This document shows, one piece after another, positions 11,375 through 22,172 of a stretch of DNA of 64,000 bases. The position numbers were made by a program, and so were the translations under genes. Numbering within the stretch: position 1 is the stretch's first letter; each line of letters starts with the position of its first letter. The stretch is from positions 1 to 64,000 of the forward strand of contig JAECUM010003227.1 in assembly GCA_016617855.1 (NCBI GenBank), read 5' to 3'. Source of the stretch: Megalonaias nervosa (Eukaryota; Mollusca; Bivalvia; Unionida; Unionidae). The notes beneath the pieces are model-generated. The model was not told the DNA's origin. It saw nothing but the letters and a program-made list of their open reading frames with translations, and ran no database searches.

Positions 11375-12482
11375 TGTTTATACATTATAAATTTTGTATA
11401 ATACCTTTGTGTCTATCTACGGCAAGCAGTATACACCAGTTGTTGATTCCTCTATTTCAGCGAGAGCATTACTTATAGTGAGGGGCAGGAAATTTCCCCA
11501 CAATAGGAAATTATATATTGTGGGAATATGTTTTATGTTTTATAGCAGTAAATAATATCCTGGCAGAAAATTTATTTTATATTGAAGCTTTGCCGCGGCA
11601 TATACATACATACATACATACATACATATATCGAAAACTACACAGGCGATCGACTCTAATAATATTTTGAAGGAATTTATGAAGGTCTTTAAAAATTACA
11701 TGGTTCTTCCAAAGGAATAACAAATAAAGCATGTGGCAGAAAAACTTAAATCAGTGTTTCGTTTCAATGCATCATACAGATTTAGCAAAGACGCTCAAAA
11801 GATGTTGTATGTGTTTTCAGAGACATCGCCGAAATATACTGATAAATTGATTAACTTAAGAATGACTTTAGAACTGGAACGGAAAAAAGTATGCTAAGCT
11901 TATGAGCAGAAAAAAAAATGGTATAATATTGTGCAAAAAATAAGGCAGTTCCCGAAGTTGAGAAAATCACCTGCTACATCTGATGCGAACATGGATTGTT
12001 ATTCGAATGAATCATCTGATGATTTGAGTGAATCTTATAGCTGTAATGATGAAGATATCCATGAGCAAATCAATTATGCAACTGTTTTGGGGGTGTTAAT
12101 ATAATTATGGAATCTGAACTCGCCAATCTTCAGTGGTTATACGAAACGTGGTAAATAGACGCAGAAGTGGGGCGACGCAAACACATGAACAGTTTTTCAG
12201 AAGACACTACTAAAAACAACGAAGCAAAAAACTATTTGAGGAAATGTACCAGCGCTACAAGACATTTGATTTTGTTGCATCGTACTCGAGTTGGCCTAAT
12301 ACTCAGTAATGGATAAATTTAGTTACTTTGAGGATATAGTATGTTGGAATTTATTTTATCCTCGTTTGCAGATGAATTTACATCTACGTTTGCAAAATTT
12401 CTTGTTTAATCCCAAAAGAACAAGCTTTATATCTGGGCAAACCTGCTTTATAATTTTGAATTACCATATGATCACGTAATGG

Positions 12483-12533
<51 letters not shown>

Positions 12534-12537
12534 TTTG
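11375..12537. other. intergenic; (CATA)n and (TG)n repeats, one unassigned reading frame
   Basis: (CATA)n lies at about 11,605-11,630 and a 22-unit (TG)n at 12,488-12,532, directly abutting Element 1. A plus-strand frame at about 11,728-11,897 reads like protein (KLKSVFRFNASYRFSKD), and 11,980-12,090 is serine/aspartate-rich. I cannot assign either. Confidence 0.5.
12533..12537. other. target-site duplication of Element 1 (ATTTG)
   Basis: ATTTG directly precedes the left AG terminus and is repeated directly after the right CT terminus at 30,133-30,137. The copy number and position fit integrase strand transfer with a 5-bp stagger. Confidence 0.75.
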
Positions 12538-13334
12538 AGTAGTAAAGGAAAACAAGGTTCTGAGATTTGAACGACCTTTGACCTCCACCCCCCTATCAAA
12601 ACATATTTGTAACAAACCTACAGCCTCCATCAAAACATATTTGTAACAAACATGCAGCTTCACTCAAAACATATTTGTAACGAACCTGCAGCTTGACTCA
12701 AAACAGGTTAGAAAATATATTTATCAGGAGTAGGCCCTCTTTCCCCAGTAAAGGAAAACAAGGTTTTGAGATCTGAATGACCTTTGACCCCCACCAACGC
12801 CTCTATTAGAACATATTTGTAACGAACCTGCAGCTTGACTCAAAACAGGTTAGAAAATATATTTATCAGGAGAAGGCCCTCTTTCCCCAGTAAAAGGGAA
12901 ACGCCCTCCCACCAACCCCCTCTATCTTAACTTGAAAATATATTTGTCAGGAGAAGGCCCTCTCTCCCACTAAAGGGGTTTTCTAGACTCCTTCCTATAA
13001 CAGACTATCTTTCGAACTATATACATGTTCTCTGCCTGTAGTCTAGACAGAGACTGCAGTGTTGCGATCGTTAAATATCTAAAAATAGACTGCGGTGTTT
13101 AGGAATGACTGGAACTGCGTCATAAGAAGGTTCCAGAAGGATGATGCAATGTTGTGCAATATCTGGAAGGATGATGTAACTGGAATTGTGATATTACAAC
13201 TGCGCAATAGAAATTTCTGGAAAATCACGTGATCGGAAATTTCTGGAAATTCACGCAAGGGCTATATAAGACCGCCCAAGTGTTTTAGTCTGCAGAGATG
13301 CACGCTTCGCTGAGAGGATCAAAAGGTAAGTGAT
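12538..13334 (+). repeat. Element 1 left TIR
   Basis: About 797 bp, matching the right TIR in inverse orientation. The outer half contains three to four degenerate copies of a roughly 35-bp unit (AACATATTTGTAACGAACCTGCAG) and the GGAGAAGGCCCTCTTTCCCC motif repeated. The inner half holds the promoter and starter exon described separately. Confidence 0.9.
13262..13330 (+). promoter_or_regulatory. TIR promoter: TATA box, ATG starter exon and splice donor, inward
   Basis: CTATATAAG at 13,262-13,270 is a strong TATA box. About 25-30 bp on is TTTTAGTCTGC, a plausible initiator. An ATG at 13,298 opens a nine-codon reading frame that runs into AAAAG|GTAAGTGA at 13,326, a near-perfect 5' splice site. 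The right TIR keeps the same TATA, ATG frame and donor. A spliced pol II leader transcript driven from both ends is inferred. No acceptor was identified. Confidence 0.6.
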
Positions 13335-13902
13335 ATTTTTCTACTTAATAGTAGTATTACATTCCAAGGCAAATAGGTCTGGCTTATTATTATATCAAGG
13401 AGTTTAGAGAAAATTTTATTTGCCGTATTTTTGTCATAACTATTTTCATATCTGCTTACCCTCATCGGTAAAATATCTGCTAACATACTGTCAATAATAA
13501 GAAACTCGTGTATTAAATCGTCCATATCATATTTTACACCTCGCAAATAAGATCGTATTTGATCAAGTAATTTTTTATAAGTAATACTAGCTATCTTACA
13601 AGCATTTTTTTTGTCTCAAGCTTGGGTTCGATCTTCTTACATGCCGTTGAAAGAGAGACACCGATACCAGATATAACTAACGAAAATGGATTTAATAATG
13701 CTTCACTTGAGATTATACCAGAGCTAGTCATTGACAATGGCAAGTACGATATTACTCGAAGCATTCTATTGTAATACCTATAACATTGTTTCACGCACCA
13801 AAGGTTTTTATGATCATATCTGTAATATTGCATTAGAGCATCAATATCTTGTTTTGGAATATCTTCTGAAATATGATTGAAATCGACAATCTGTTTTTTC
13901 AT
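13319..13902 (-). pseudogene. hypothetical protein with hydrophobic segment, frameshifted
   Basis: Starts at ATG 13,902 in the context GTATAATG, the usual start context in this element. The first part is basic and tyrosine-rich (YYRYDHKNLW). A hydrophobic stretch of about 30 residues follows (SSGIISSEALLNPF and onward), then a lysine-rich segment. The frame breaks in a T8 run at about 13,603-13,610, and a further 75 codons continue in another frame to 13,319, just inside the TIR. A hydrophobic region followed by a KK-rich helix recurs in unassigned Polinton proteins (from memory). A membrane-associated virion role is only a guess. Confidence 0.45.
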
Positions 13903-13927
13903 TATACAATTTTTTTTTATTTTTTTT

Positions 13928-14176
13928 TTATACAAAAACAAAAGTTCTGGTACCAGCAATCGAATCCAGAAACTCGCGGAACTTATTATTGATAGGATCA
14001 GCTATAAAAATTCTGTATTTCTCATAAATATCTGACGAAGTATCATTATATCGTTTATCTGTTAGTACCTCATTTTTCTTTAACCAAGTATATGAGTCAA
14101 AAGTATTTCCTACTTCACTCTCATACAAATCTGTTTCATTTACCAAATTACTGTAATCGCTTTCTGTTTTCATCAA
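13928..14176 (-). CDS. small hypothetical protein (82 aa)
   Basis: An 82-codon frame, acidic at the N terminus (MMKTESDYSNLVNETDLYE), with no motif that I recognise. It lies between two structural-type hypotheticals on the same strand, with 25 bp to the next ATG, so it is probably co-transcribed with them. Confidence 0.4.
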   Translation of the reverse strand: MMKTESDYSNLVNETDLYESEVGNTFDSYTWLKKNEVLTDKRYNDTSSDIYEKYRIFIADPINNKFREFLDSIAGTRTFVFV

Positions 14177-14295
14177 TATACCCTAATACTAAACTCAACT
14201 GATCTAACGTGACATTTTTTAGAACGAGATGCTGTCTGATAATTGCATATGCGACCACGAAATTTGCTAGCATTAATTTTCGTAGTGTGTTTCGT

Positions 14296-15233
14296 TCAAT
14301 TTTTAGAAAACCAACAAAAACCAGATACGGTTAACGTTAATTTTTCATATGGTTTTGTGAGTATTGTTTCGATTTCATTGTAATAATTTCGTAATGACAA
14401 TTGTCTAGAGCGCTGGATTGATGGAAATGGAATATCATCTGCTTCACTTATGTCGTAATAAGAATCAAATTTTACTTCAAAATATGTTTCTCCGACTTTA
14501 TCAAAAAACTTTTCTCGCTCAATATCATTAAGATTACTAATTTCATCGTCAAAATCTTTGATTATTTTTAGAGACCTGTTAACAATAATCGGATCAAATT
14601 CTGGGTCTTTTTTACGTATCATTTGCATGACTGCGTTTGCGTATGCTTTTATAATTGACTCAGTGTCTGGTGTTATAGTAACGATTTTAAGTAGGGTTTC
14701 TTTGTCGTGGTAGTACATGCCGAGATATCTAAAAATGTTTCGTTTTGCAAAACTATTGTATAATTTCTTATTTTTTTTAATTCCCATTATTTTAGATTCT
14801 GCTAGTCTGTCGAGACTATCATGGCCATCTTCTACAGATTTTTTTTTATATCATCTCTTTCACCGTAAGCTCGTACTTTTATTAAGTTCGATTTTATTAT
14901 CAAATCTAAATTTCCAAGATCAAGCTCGAGCAATATTTTCTTCAGCAGGATTTCAACTTCTTTATGTTCTTCCAGGCAATCATCAGGATGACAGTATCTG
15001 TTTGTCGCATTAAAGTTTTCTATAGCTTTCGACAGTTGTGGTCCTCTCATATACATAACAAGAATAAAAAAATTTTCTTCATCTGACAATGAGGAGTTTA
15101 TCATTGGAATTGCAAAATTTTTTCTGGTATTTATCGCACGTGCCGCTAGTGAATCATCTCCAACCTTTTTGGTGGGGTTAAAAATATTATCATAAAATTT
15201 GTTCGCAACGGTTATAATTGGTGGTAGTGACAT
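14296..15233 (-). pseudogene. hypothetical protein, about 310 codons, one frameshift
   Basis: Starts at ATG 15,233 (context TAAAATAATG). The first 133 codons read to 14,832, where a T9 run breaks the frame. A second frame of 163 codons follows with similar composition (charged, helical). There is no recognisable motif. Its place at the outer edge of the structural block suggests a virion or fibre-associated protein, but that is inference only. Confidence 0.45.
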
Positions 15234-15250
15234 TATTTTATAGCAATAGA

Positions 15251-16510
15251 TTAAATTTGATCATCGAGTGTATATATTTGAAATGCGGTCAGTCCTGGAA
15301 ATGGATGTTCAGGAGCAAAAACATGAACCCGGAAATACAAGTACTTGTTGACAGTATTTGCAGTCGGAATTGTAAAATATTGTGTTGTTGAAATGTAGGT
15401 GTCTGTTGTGCTATACAATGCTGTCCAGTCGATATCATCATTCGATCCTTCCAATTGCCAATGATAAATTCGGCCAACACCAGGATTTAATCGACCTCGC
15501 AAATGAAATTGCCAAATAGCAACAGCAATGGGACATTTAATTTTGATCCAAAAATTTTCAACTTTTCCGTTGGTCGTCCACTCGTGTCTATCAGAGAAAG
15601 CGTAATAAGGATAATTTTCGGGATAATATGCTGATGCGGTTACCTCAAACCCAGCTCGATTGTCAGTTGCCTTATAAAGTGTTGGAATATATCCAACATT
15701 GTTTTTAGTTCGTTTTGTACCATTAGACAGACTGTCAACATACGCTTTATTTGTTAGATCATTAGGGCTAACTGGAACATAGGTCGTAGTTATTTTTTTT
15801 GTCTCTCATGTTTATATTCCCTGACATTACCCCACCGGATTTTTTAAAGTATGGGGCAAGTTCTTCCTTTAACTGGCCATAACTAATAGCATCTGAGTCG
15901 GACGTTGGCGAGGTTGTCGGTAATCCAGTTATTTTTTAATCTGACATAGACAGATCTCCTGTCATTGCGTCGCCGGCTTTGTTAAGTTTACTGTCGTGAA
16001 CTAATTTTAGTTGTGCATAACTTACCGCTTGCGTTAAATCTGCTGGCGGATATGAAGTTTCTAAACCTATGACTCGCCTACCTGACATATTAATATTACC
16101 CGTAAGTGTCCCACCAGTTTTATGAAGCTTGTTATTATCCACATACTTTAACTGTAAATAACTTACCGCTTGGGTTTGATTTAAGTTTGCTGGTGGGTAT
16201 CCCGTCTCCAAACCTACAACCTTTTTTCCCCACATATCAAAATTACCGCTTAAAGTTCCGCCGGCCTTGTCCAACTTGTTGTCGTCCACTGATTTAAGTT
16301 GCGCAAAACTAACAGCTTGTGTAAGGTCAACTCTCGGTGGTGGATACGTCGTTTCTAAACCAAGCACTCGCCGATTTGACATAGACAGGTTTCCTGTCAT
16401 CGTATCACCAATATTTTTTCAGGTAACCCGATAAATCAATATCGCCGCTTTTAGTTATAATCTCAGGCGAATCTCCTACTTTTGTTCCAAATTTTGTGTA
16501 GTAGCTCATT
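15251..16510 (-). pseudogene. fibre/receptor-binding protein: tail-fibre-like repeats plus discoidin-like head, broken
   Basis: Starts at ATG 16,510. The shaft is three to four copies of a roughly 50-residue unit with GGTL(T/S)GN, RR/KKV(I/V)GLET.YPP and TQAVSYAQLK signatures, as in phage and viral trimeric tail-fibre shafts. The C-terminal part (15,502-15,251) reads WQLEGSNDDIDWTALYST and ends in a beta-rich segment, like F5/8 type C (discoidin) carbohydrate-binding domains. Breaks: an A-run shift near 16,418, a stop at about 15,936 and a T-run shift near 15,795. Role by family: spike for host attachment. It is read divergently from the packaging ATPase with a 30-bp shared start region. Confidence 0.65.
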
Positions 16511-16540
16511 ATTTATTATTGTCTAACAATTTTTTATAAT

Positions 16541-17229
16541 ATGTCGATATTAAATTTTGATACAGACAGACATCTGAAACATGTACACAACAACAAACTT
16601 CCGGATTGTCATTTTCTTATTGTTGGCCGCACAGGATCAGGTAAAACAAATTTGCTTATGAACTTACTGTTGGGCGATAATTTTATCTACGATCGAGTTT
16701 ATATTTATACCATTAATCCACAACAAGACAAATACGAGTTATTGAGCGAATACAATAACAAACTTCGTGATGATCCTGAGGCTGGTGAAGATTTTTTATT
16801 ATCAAGCAACCAGAAGAACTTATTCCAGTGAGTGAAATTGACTCTGACGAGCATAAGATAGTTGTTTTTGATGATATTCCGCTAAACAATACGGAGATGA
16901 ACAAAATAAGATCCTATTTTTCACTGTCGCGTAATAAAAAATGTAATTCTGTTTATTTAGCCCAAGGTTTTTATAACGTTGACAGATTTATTCGGCGAAA
17001 TACTGGTTGTTTTATATTATTTCCAGGGCTGGACAACGTGGACGTCAGGAATATTGCAAACGAGCAATGCGGCGATGTAACAAAAGATAAATTTATCGAA
17101 CTATATCACAAGGCGACGGCAGATAAGTATAACTTTTTCTTGTTTGATAAGCTTACACGTGATCCTAAAAAAATGTTTCGCTGTTGCAATAAAAATTATC
17201 TACAGAAGTTTGATATAAAATATGGATAA
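16541..17229 (+). pseudogene. A32/FtsK-HerA-type DNA packaging ATPase, one frameshift
   Basis: The N-terminal frame has a Walker A loop GRTGSGKT (residues 29-36). The second frame has Walker B IVVFDDI and the conserved Q-bearing sensor segment (VYLAQGFYN). The frame breaks in the T-run at about 16,787. Length (about 230 codons) and order match the genome-packaging ATPase of Polintons and adintoviruses, which drives DNA into the capsid. The start ATG follows TTTATAAT. The 3' end overlaps the next gene by 8 bp. Confidence 0.8.
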
Positions 17230-17746
17230 ACGAGCGAAGTACAGAAAATACATAGAAGATTTTAAAAAATTTGCTCAGTCTCAAGCAGAATTTAGGCAGC
17301 GAGTGAAAGAAGCCCGACGTGGGCAAGTAGCTGCCGCAGAAGCAGCAACTACAGCTCTCAAACCAGTTACTGATGCGTTATTTGGAAAACAACCTGAAAC
17401 TAGGCCTCTATCAGACGAAGAAGCTAAGCAACTACAGGAAAAAGGTTTAGTCGGGCTTGTTAAAGAACATCAAGAAGCTGCTGCTGCAAAAATTATTAGA
17501 AGATTTGATGAAGAAAAGGTAAACTTAGCTAGAAACCTTGTAAAGCATATTGCTGATTCTGCTGCTAGACAAGCTGAACTAAGACGGCTATTAAATGATC
17601 CATTTGCATTTGAATAAAGATTAGCAGAAGTAACACTAGTCGAGCCGATTGAAAGAAAAATAGAAGGTGAGATGATGCGCAGAGGAGAAGAATCTTATGA
17701 AAAAATATGGGATAGAAAAGAATTTGAACATGCTCTAAAAATATAA
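17222..17746 (+). pseudogene. hypothetical alanine/charge-rich helical protein, internal stop
   Basis: The ATG overlaps the ATPase stop. 131 codons of charged, alanine-rich helix (for example EARRGQVAAAEAATTAL) are followed by a TAA at 17,615, after which the same frame stays open for about 43 more codons to 17,746. The composition suggests a coiled-coil scaffold or core protein. I do not recognise the family. Confidence 0.45.
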
Positions 17747-17770
17747 ACAATCAAATAAAAGATTCTGAGT

Positions 17771-18433
17771 ATGATTTTTTTAAACAGAGAATACGGTTTT
17801 AAAAATGTAAGAATATACGATATTCGAAAACAAAATTACTACGCCGAAGAAAATATTAATAAGTTAACAGAAATTACAGAAGAAAGTAAGAAACATCTCG
17901 ACGATGTAAAACGGGAAAATGAAAACTACAGAAGAAGTATTAGCAAATACCGGCACTGGATTATCGCAGATCTTTATATCAAAGCTATCCGTAATATAAA
18001 AAATAACGTAATTCTTAGTGAACATAGTACTAGTGGTTTGCATACTGAGGCAAAAGAACTAGATCTCTTACATATGAGAGCAGATAAAGTTGTCCCAGAC
18101 GACATAAAAGATCCTATTGCTAGACAGACTGAATTAAGTCGGTTGGTTGATAACGAAAAGGAACTTACTAGAAGAGAATCAGATTTATATGTGATAAGTC
18201 TTAAAAAAATGACAGAAACCGAAGTTACAGGCTCCGGAGCTAGCTCCGGGGTAAAAATATTTACATCAGTATCTGAGATGATAGGTAGATTAATGTTACT
18301 GATATCGTCAAAAGAAGCTGGTAATGTTGGTGCTGAAATTGACAATGAAATTATTGACATACTTGATCATTTGAGATCAGAAAATTTATTAACATCTGAC
18401 GAATACGAAATTTTACACCGCGATTTAATTTAA
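17771..18433 (+). CDS. hypothetical coiled-coil protein (220 aa)
   Basis: An intact frame. Residues 30-130 are strongly helical and charged (LTEITEESKKHLDDVKRENE). A glycine/serine linker follows (GSGASSG), then a C-terminal domain with GRLMLLISSKEAGN. That C-terminal segment resembles one that recurs in unassigned Polinton proteins (memory, unverified). It lies between packaging and penton genes, so a structural role is likely. The first ATG is near an upstream T-run, so the true start may be slightly different. Confidence 0.5.
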   Translation: MIFLNREYGFKNVRIYDIRKQNYYAEENINKLTEITEESKKHLDDVKRENENYRRSISKYRHWIIADLYIKAIRNIKNNVILSEHSTSGLHTEAKELDLLHMRADKVVPDDIKDPIARQTELSRLVDNEKELTRRESDLYVISLKKMTETEVTGSGASSGVKIFTSVSEMIGRLMLLISSKEAGNVGAEIDNEIIDILDHLRSENLLTSDEYEILHRDLI

Positions 18434-18453
18434 TCGAGGCGATATTATATAAA

Positions 18454-19212
18454 ATGTCAGCAACATTATTACTCGACTCATCACGGACAACAGGTGATAG
18501 CACAAATTTTTCGGTAAATTATATTCCACCAATACAACTGGATCCTGAAAAAAAGTACGAGATCGGACTAATTTCATGCACGGCATGGCATTCTATGGCT
18601 AACGTAAAAACTGGGGTGAATGATGATGTCACATTTATGACGCCATCTGATCAGCATTGGAAAACATTTAAAATTCCACAAGGAGCTTATAATGTCACCG
18701 ATCTAAATAAAGCAGTGAAAAAATTTATGACAAAATATAATGTTGCAGCTGATAAATTTGAGCTAACACCAAACTATAACACATTAAGAGCTAGAATGAC
18801 GCTAAAAGATGGTATATTAATCAATTTTACACCATCAACAAGTATCGCATCATTAATAGGATTTTCTCATTTAACTTATGCTGCTGCTACTGGTCAAACC
18901 AGGACGTATGACGGTGAACTGCCAGTAAATATTACTGACGTCAACACAATACTAATAAATTGTTCTATTGCATCTGGATCTTACTCAGCCCAGGGTAGTA
19001 AAGGACAGACTATCTATAGTTTTTCGCCGAATGTTCCACCGGGGTCATTTATGCAAATTAATCCGCAACAAGTTATTTACTATCCGCTAAATGTTGAAAA
19101 TCAGATCACACAAATAAATATGCAATTGACAGATCAGTCTGGACGGCAGTTGGATTTGAAAAATGAAGTTGTTACTTCTTATTACCTGCACCTACGTGCG
19201 ATCACTTCGTGA
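18454..19212 (+). CDS. penton (single jelly-roll minor capsid) protein
   Basis: An intact 252-codon gene, ATG context TATATAAAATG. The length and block pattern match the Polinton/adintovirus penton: F(S)VNYIPPIQL near residue 20, a YEIGLIS strand, IPQGAYNVTDLNKAV, IGFSH near 130 and a C-terminal LTDQSGRQLDL strand. The family forms the five-fold vertices of the capsid. It ends in TGA four bases into the next frame and lies directly upstream of the pVI-like and capsid genes, the standard order. Confidence 0.85.
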   Translation: MSATLLLDSSRTTGDSTNFSVNYIPPIQLDPEKKYEIGLISCTAWHSMANVKTGVNDDVTFMTPSDQHWKTFKIPQGAYNVTDLNKAVKKFMTKYNVAADKFELTPNYNTLRARMTLKDGILINFTPSTSIASLIGFSHLTYAAATGQTRTYDGELPVNITDVNTILINCSIASGSYSAQGSKGQTIYSFSPNVPPGSFMQINPQQVIYYPLNVENQITQINMQLTDQSGRQLDLKNEVVTSYYLHLRAITS

Positions 19213-19244
19213 TTGGTAATAATATTATACAACCCCTTGATATA

Positions 19245-19574
19245 ATGAAAGGTTACAGAAGAAAAATAGTTGGAGGATGTTTTGGAAATATATTTACGAA
19301 AATTATTGAAAATGTCCCGGGAATAGCGCGTAAAGTTGTACCCATTGCACTTGACGCGTCAAAAGCTTTTGCAACTGGGGCTGCATCTGCCGCTGGAACT
19401 GGGGTGGGACAAAAACTGGTAAAAGGCACATCTGAGATAAAACAAATTATATCAGAAATCGCCCCAACAGCTGAAGCAGGAAACCGTATGACAAAAACGG
19501 CAAAAAAACTTTTATCATCAAAAGGAGAACAAATTATACAAAAATTAATATCTAAGGCAACGGCGCCACAGTAG
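19245..19574 (+). CDS. pVI-like small virion protein
   Basis: Start taken at ATG 19,245 (context GATATAATG). The frame extends upstream to 19,209 without a better start. The product has a basic N terminus (MKGYRRKIVGG), an amphipathic stretch (FTKIIENVPGIARKVVP), an alanine/glycine-rich middle and a basic tail. This resembles the membrane-active minor capsid protein VI type encoded next to penton in Polintons. Identity is by position and composition only. Confidence 0.5.
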   Translation: MKGYRRKIVGGCFGNIFTKIIENVPGIARKVVPIALDASKAFATGAASAAGTGVGQKLVKGTSEIKQIISEIAPTAEAGNRMTKTAKKLLSSKGEQIIQKLISKATAPQ

Positions 19575-19600
19575 TAAAATTTTATGTAACCAGAAATATA

Positions 19601-21137
19601 ATGTCTGTTAAAAATTATCTCGATTTAGCAGAAACTTATGACGTCGACGACACAGTAACAGAATTTGAGTATGTTGAGTATCTCGACGAAAATTCGAATG
19701 AACCAAATAAGGCCGGTGTCAGAACATTTAATACCAGAGACGAAGATGTAATTCTGCTGCCTCACAAAGCAATGTTAGAAGTACGTGGCCTAATTATGAC
19801 AGTAGCTAATCCGCCCGTCGCAATTGGAGCAGGCGCAGAAATAGCTCTTATAAATAATGGCTGGTGTTTATTCAAAAGTGCTCGATATCAACTGGCTAAT
19901 CAAACTGTCGAAGATATTTCGAGTCACCTACCAGTTGCAAGTACAACCTTAAATACTATTTCGTTTTCTGATGATTATTACAGGTCAACTGCGACTAACA
20001 TGATGTGGTTTAAAGACACTGGAGCTGGAACTGTATCTGGAGAATTTATTTCAAAAAGAGCATTAGAGCATGGAGCTGATGCCGCTGCAGATGTTGCAAT
20101 TATAAGAGGTTTTCTCATTGCTAATGCTGCCAATTTTGGTATAGCCGCACCAGATGCAGCCGCTAACGCGGACGCTACAAGAGTTTCACTTACTGCTGCT
20201 TGTAATAATTTGGGTATAACACCACCAGGTGCAGCTGCGGACGGTGTTGCAATGTTAAATATAGTGAACGGTGCAATTAGCATAAGAAATATACGTTACA
20301 ATGAAGGGTATTCCAAAAGGAAGGAACTTGCAGCAGGATCACGTCAAATGACAATGATACTGCCATTAAGTACAATATTTGGATTTTTCAGGGACTATAA
20401 TAAAGTATTTCGTGGAGTTAAACATACACTTATTTTTAGATAGAGCAGAACAAAACGACTGCCTATTTAGGTCAGGCGGGGCCGATGTACAATTTATCAT
20501 AAACAAACTTGCGCTATGGATGCCACGAATAACTCCGTCAATCACTAAAATGACAGAATTAAATAGTATACTCGATAAACACACAAACAGAATTTATTTT
20601 CACCAACATAAAATATATCAAACAGCACTTCCAAATACCACCGACTACACATGGCGAGTCACAACAACGTCAAGTGAACAACTCCCTCGGCAATTGTTTG
20701 TTGTCTTCCAACAGCAAGCGCGACGTGGTAACCAACAACAAAATAATGCGGTATTTGATCACGCCGATGTTAGACGAATATTCGCTAGGCTAAATTCAAA
20801 ACAATATCCGGAACGAGCGATAGAATGCAATTTTGCAAATGACGCTAATAAAAACGTATCTCGGCCGTATATGTACCTGCTCGACGCAGTGCAGAAATAT
20901 CAGGATGTCGGGGACGGATCTCAAATTTCTTTGGAAGAATTTCGTACACTTTATCCAATATTTTATTTTAATGTCAGTAAACACAACGAGAGAGCTGTCG
21001 ATTCTACAGCTGATATTGAAATTTCTTGGACACTCGGTGCAGTTTCAGCAGCACAGTTGTACGTATATGCGTTAGTGATCAGCGACAGATTTATAACCAT
21101 TGACTCTGTCGGAGGTAAAATGTCAGTGCAAGTTTAA
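19601..21137 (+). pseudogene. double-jelly-roll major capsid protein, one frameshift
   Basis: ATG at 19,601 (AAATATAATG). The first frame (280 codons) carries INNGWCLFKSARY and ISFSDDYYRS blocks. The second (to 21,137) carries the DYTWRV strand, a QQQARRG loop and EEFRTLYPIFYFNV plus a final ISDRFITID strand. The frames meet at about 20,430-20,440 in a T5 run, where one base is missing relative to an open gene. Both halves match the older decayed copy at 10.0-11.4 kb. The family assembles the icosahedral shell. An alanine-rich insertion (codons about 165-215) is absent from the older copy. Confidence 0.85.
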
Positions 21138-21153
21138 TCTGTCATTTTATATA

Positions 21154-21539
21154 ATGACAAAATATATTGTGAAAGAAATGTATTTAACTGATGGTCAAGT
21201 TAAAAAGCTCCGACAGGGTTTACAAAAGGTCGGCCAGTATCATTAAAAATAAAACATGGAGACAAAGGTACTTTAACAAAATTAATGTTAACCAAAAAAC
21301 AGGTGAACAGGTACGATCGCAAAAAACCTTTTGTGTTGAATCTGAGTGCCGCACAAATAACAGCGATGGCAAAACATGTCGGTTTCTTCGGGCCGGCATT
21401 ATCTGTGATTGCTAAAACTTTATTACCTAAAATTTTGCCAGTACTTGGTACATTAGGATTAGCAGCAGCGTCTGGCGCAGTATCTGGCGCAACGAAAAGG
21501 GCTGTCTCCGGAGACGGGATAAAGAAAATTTTTGTCTAA
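21154..21539 (+). pseudogene. hydrophobic minor capsid/core protein, one frameshift
   Basis: ATG at 21,154 (TTATATAATG). It opens with TDGQVKKLRQG, then breaks in an A-run at about 21,226. The other frame runs to 21,539 with a LNLSAAQI segment, a hydrophobic stretch (GFFGPALSVIAKTLLPKILP) and a GLAAASGAVSGA tail. It is related in layout to 9,905-9,511. Polintons encode such a lytic or membrane-interacting peptide between capsid and protease. Confidence 0.55.
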
Positions 21540-21550
21540 AGATAAATATA

Positions 21551-21740
21551 ATGCCACAACGAAAAACAGCAAAAAGAAAGACAACGAAAAAAAAAGACAC
21601 CGCGACGTCGAAGAACAACCAAAGGAGGATTTATTCCAATAGCTCCACTTTTAGCGGGAATAGCGGGAAGTCTACTGCCAAATCTGCTGAGAATCGGCCG
21701 AGGACTAACATTGCCAGGAACTCAGCCGTGGCTGCGTTAA
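21551..21740 (+). pseudogene. cationic pX-like core peptide, frameshift in A9 run
   Basis: ATG at 21,551 (AAATATAATG). The first about 15 codons are nearly all K/R/T. An A9 run at about 21,589-21,597 then shifts the frame. The alternative frame gives a further arginine cluster, a GGF(I)-type hydrophobic stretch and a TAA at 21,738. Adenovirus-like viruses encode a comparable DNA-condensing peptide beside the protease. The functional label is by analogy. Confidence 0.45.
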
Positions 21741-22157
21741 GTAACTTTGATATACTAGATAAGTTAGGATCGGTTCCCGGATTTCGTGGAGTTTATTCTA
21801 AAGACGAACTTGCGGCTATTGCGTCGCGAGCGACAACGTCGCTAGGTCCCTGCGTGATCAATATACAAGATTTCAATGGCGGATCTGGCACACATTGGGT
21901 AGCAGTCTACAGCAATAACTACTTTGACTCATTTGGACTTCCACCAAGTGACGCGATAAAAAAATATATGTCCAAGTATAAAATAATAAATTATTCGTCT
22001 AATCAAATTCAGCCTGTTGGAACTTCTGCTTGTGGATATTATTTGTATAATGTTCATTAAATAGATGAATAAAAGTCCAGATTTTTTAAAGTTTATTTTG
22101 CAATTTGACAAGCAACCCTCTCACGCTAATGATGAGATTGCCATTAATTTTGTATAA
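21741..22157 (+). pseudogene. adenain-like (C5) cysteine protease, broken near its C terminus
   Basis: The catalytic set is visible in order: GTHWV (His), YFDSFG (Asp), a glutamine in SNQIQ, and the SACGYY cysteine motif, as in adenovirus protease. No ATG is found at the expected start (about 21,741), and the frame is open from upstream. Just after the cysteine motif the frame shifts, and the continuation contains an in-frame TAG before its stop at 22,155. By family it cleaves capsid precursors. Confidence 0.8.
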
Positions 22158-22172
22158 ACTTACAAATATAAA

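Noticed and set aside
20400..20450. programmed -1 frameshift in the capsid gene
   Set aside because: No X XXY YYZ heptamer in the correct phase. The site is a T run, and many other genes have similar homopolymer breaks.
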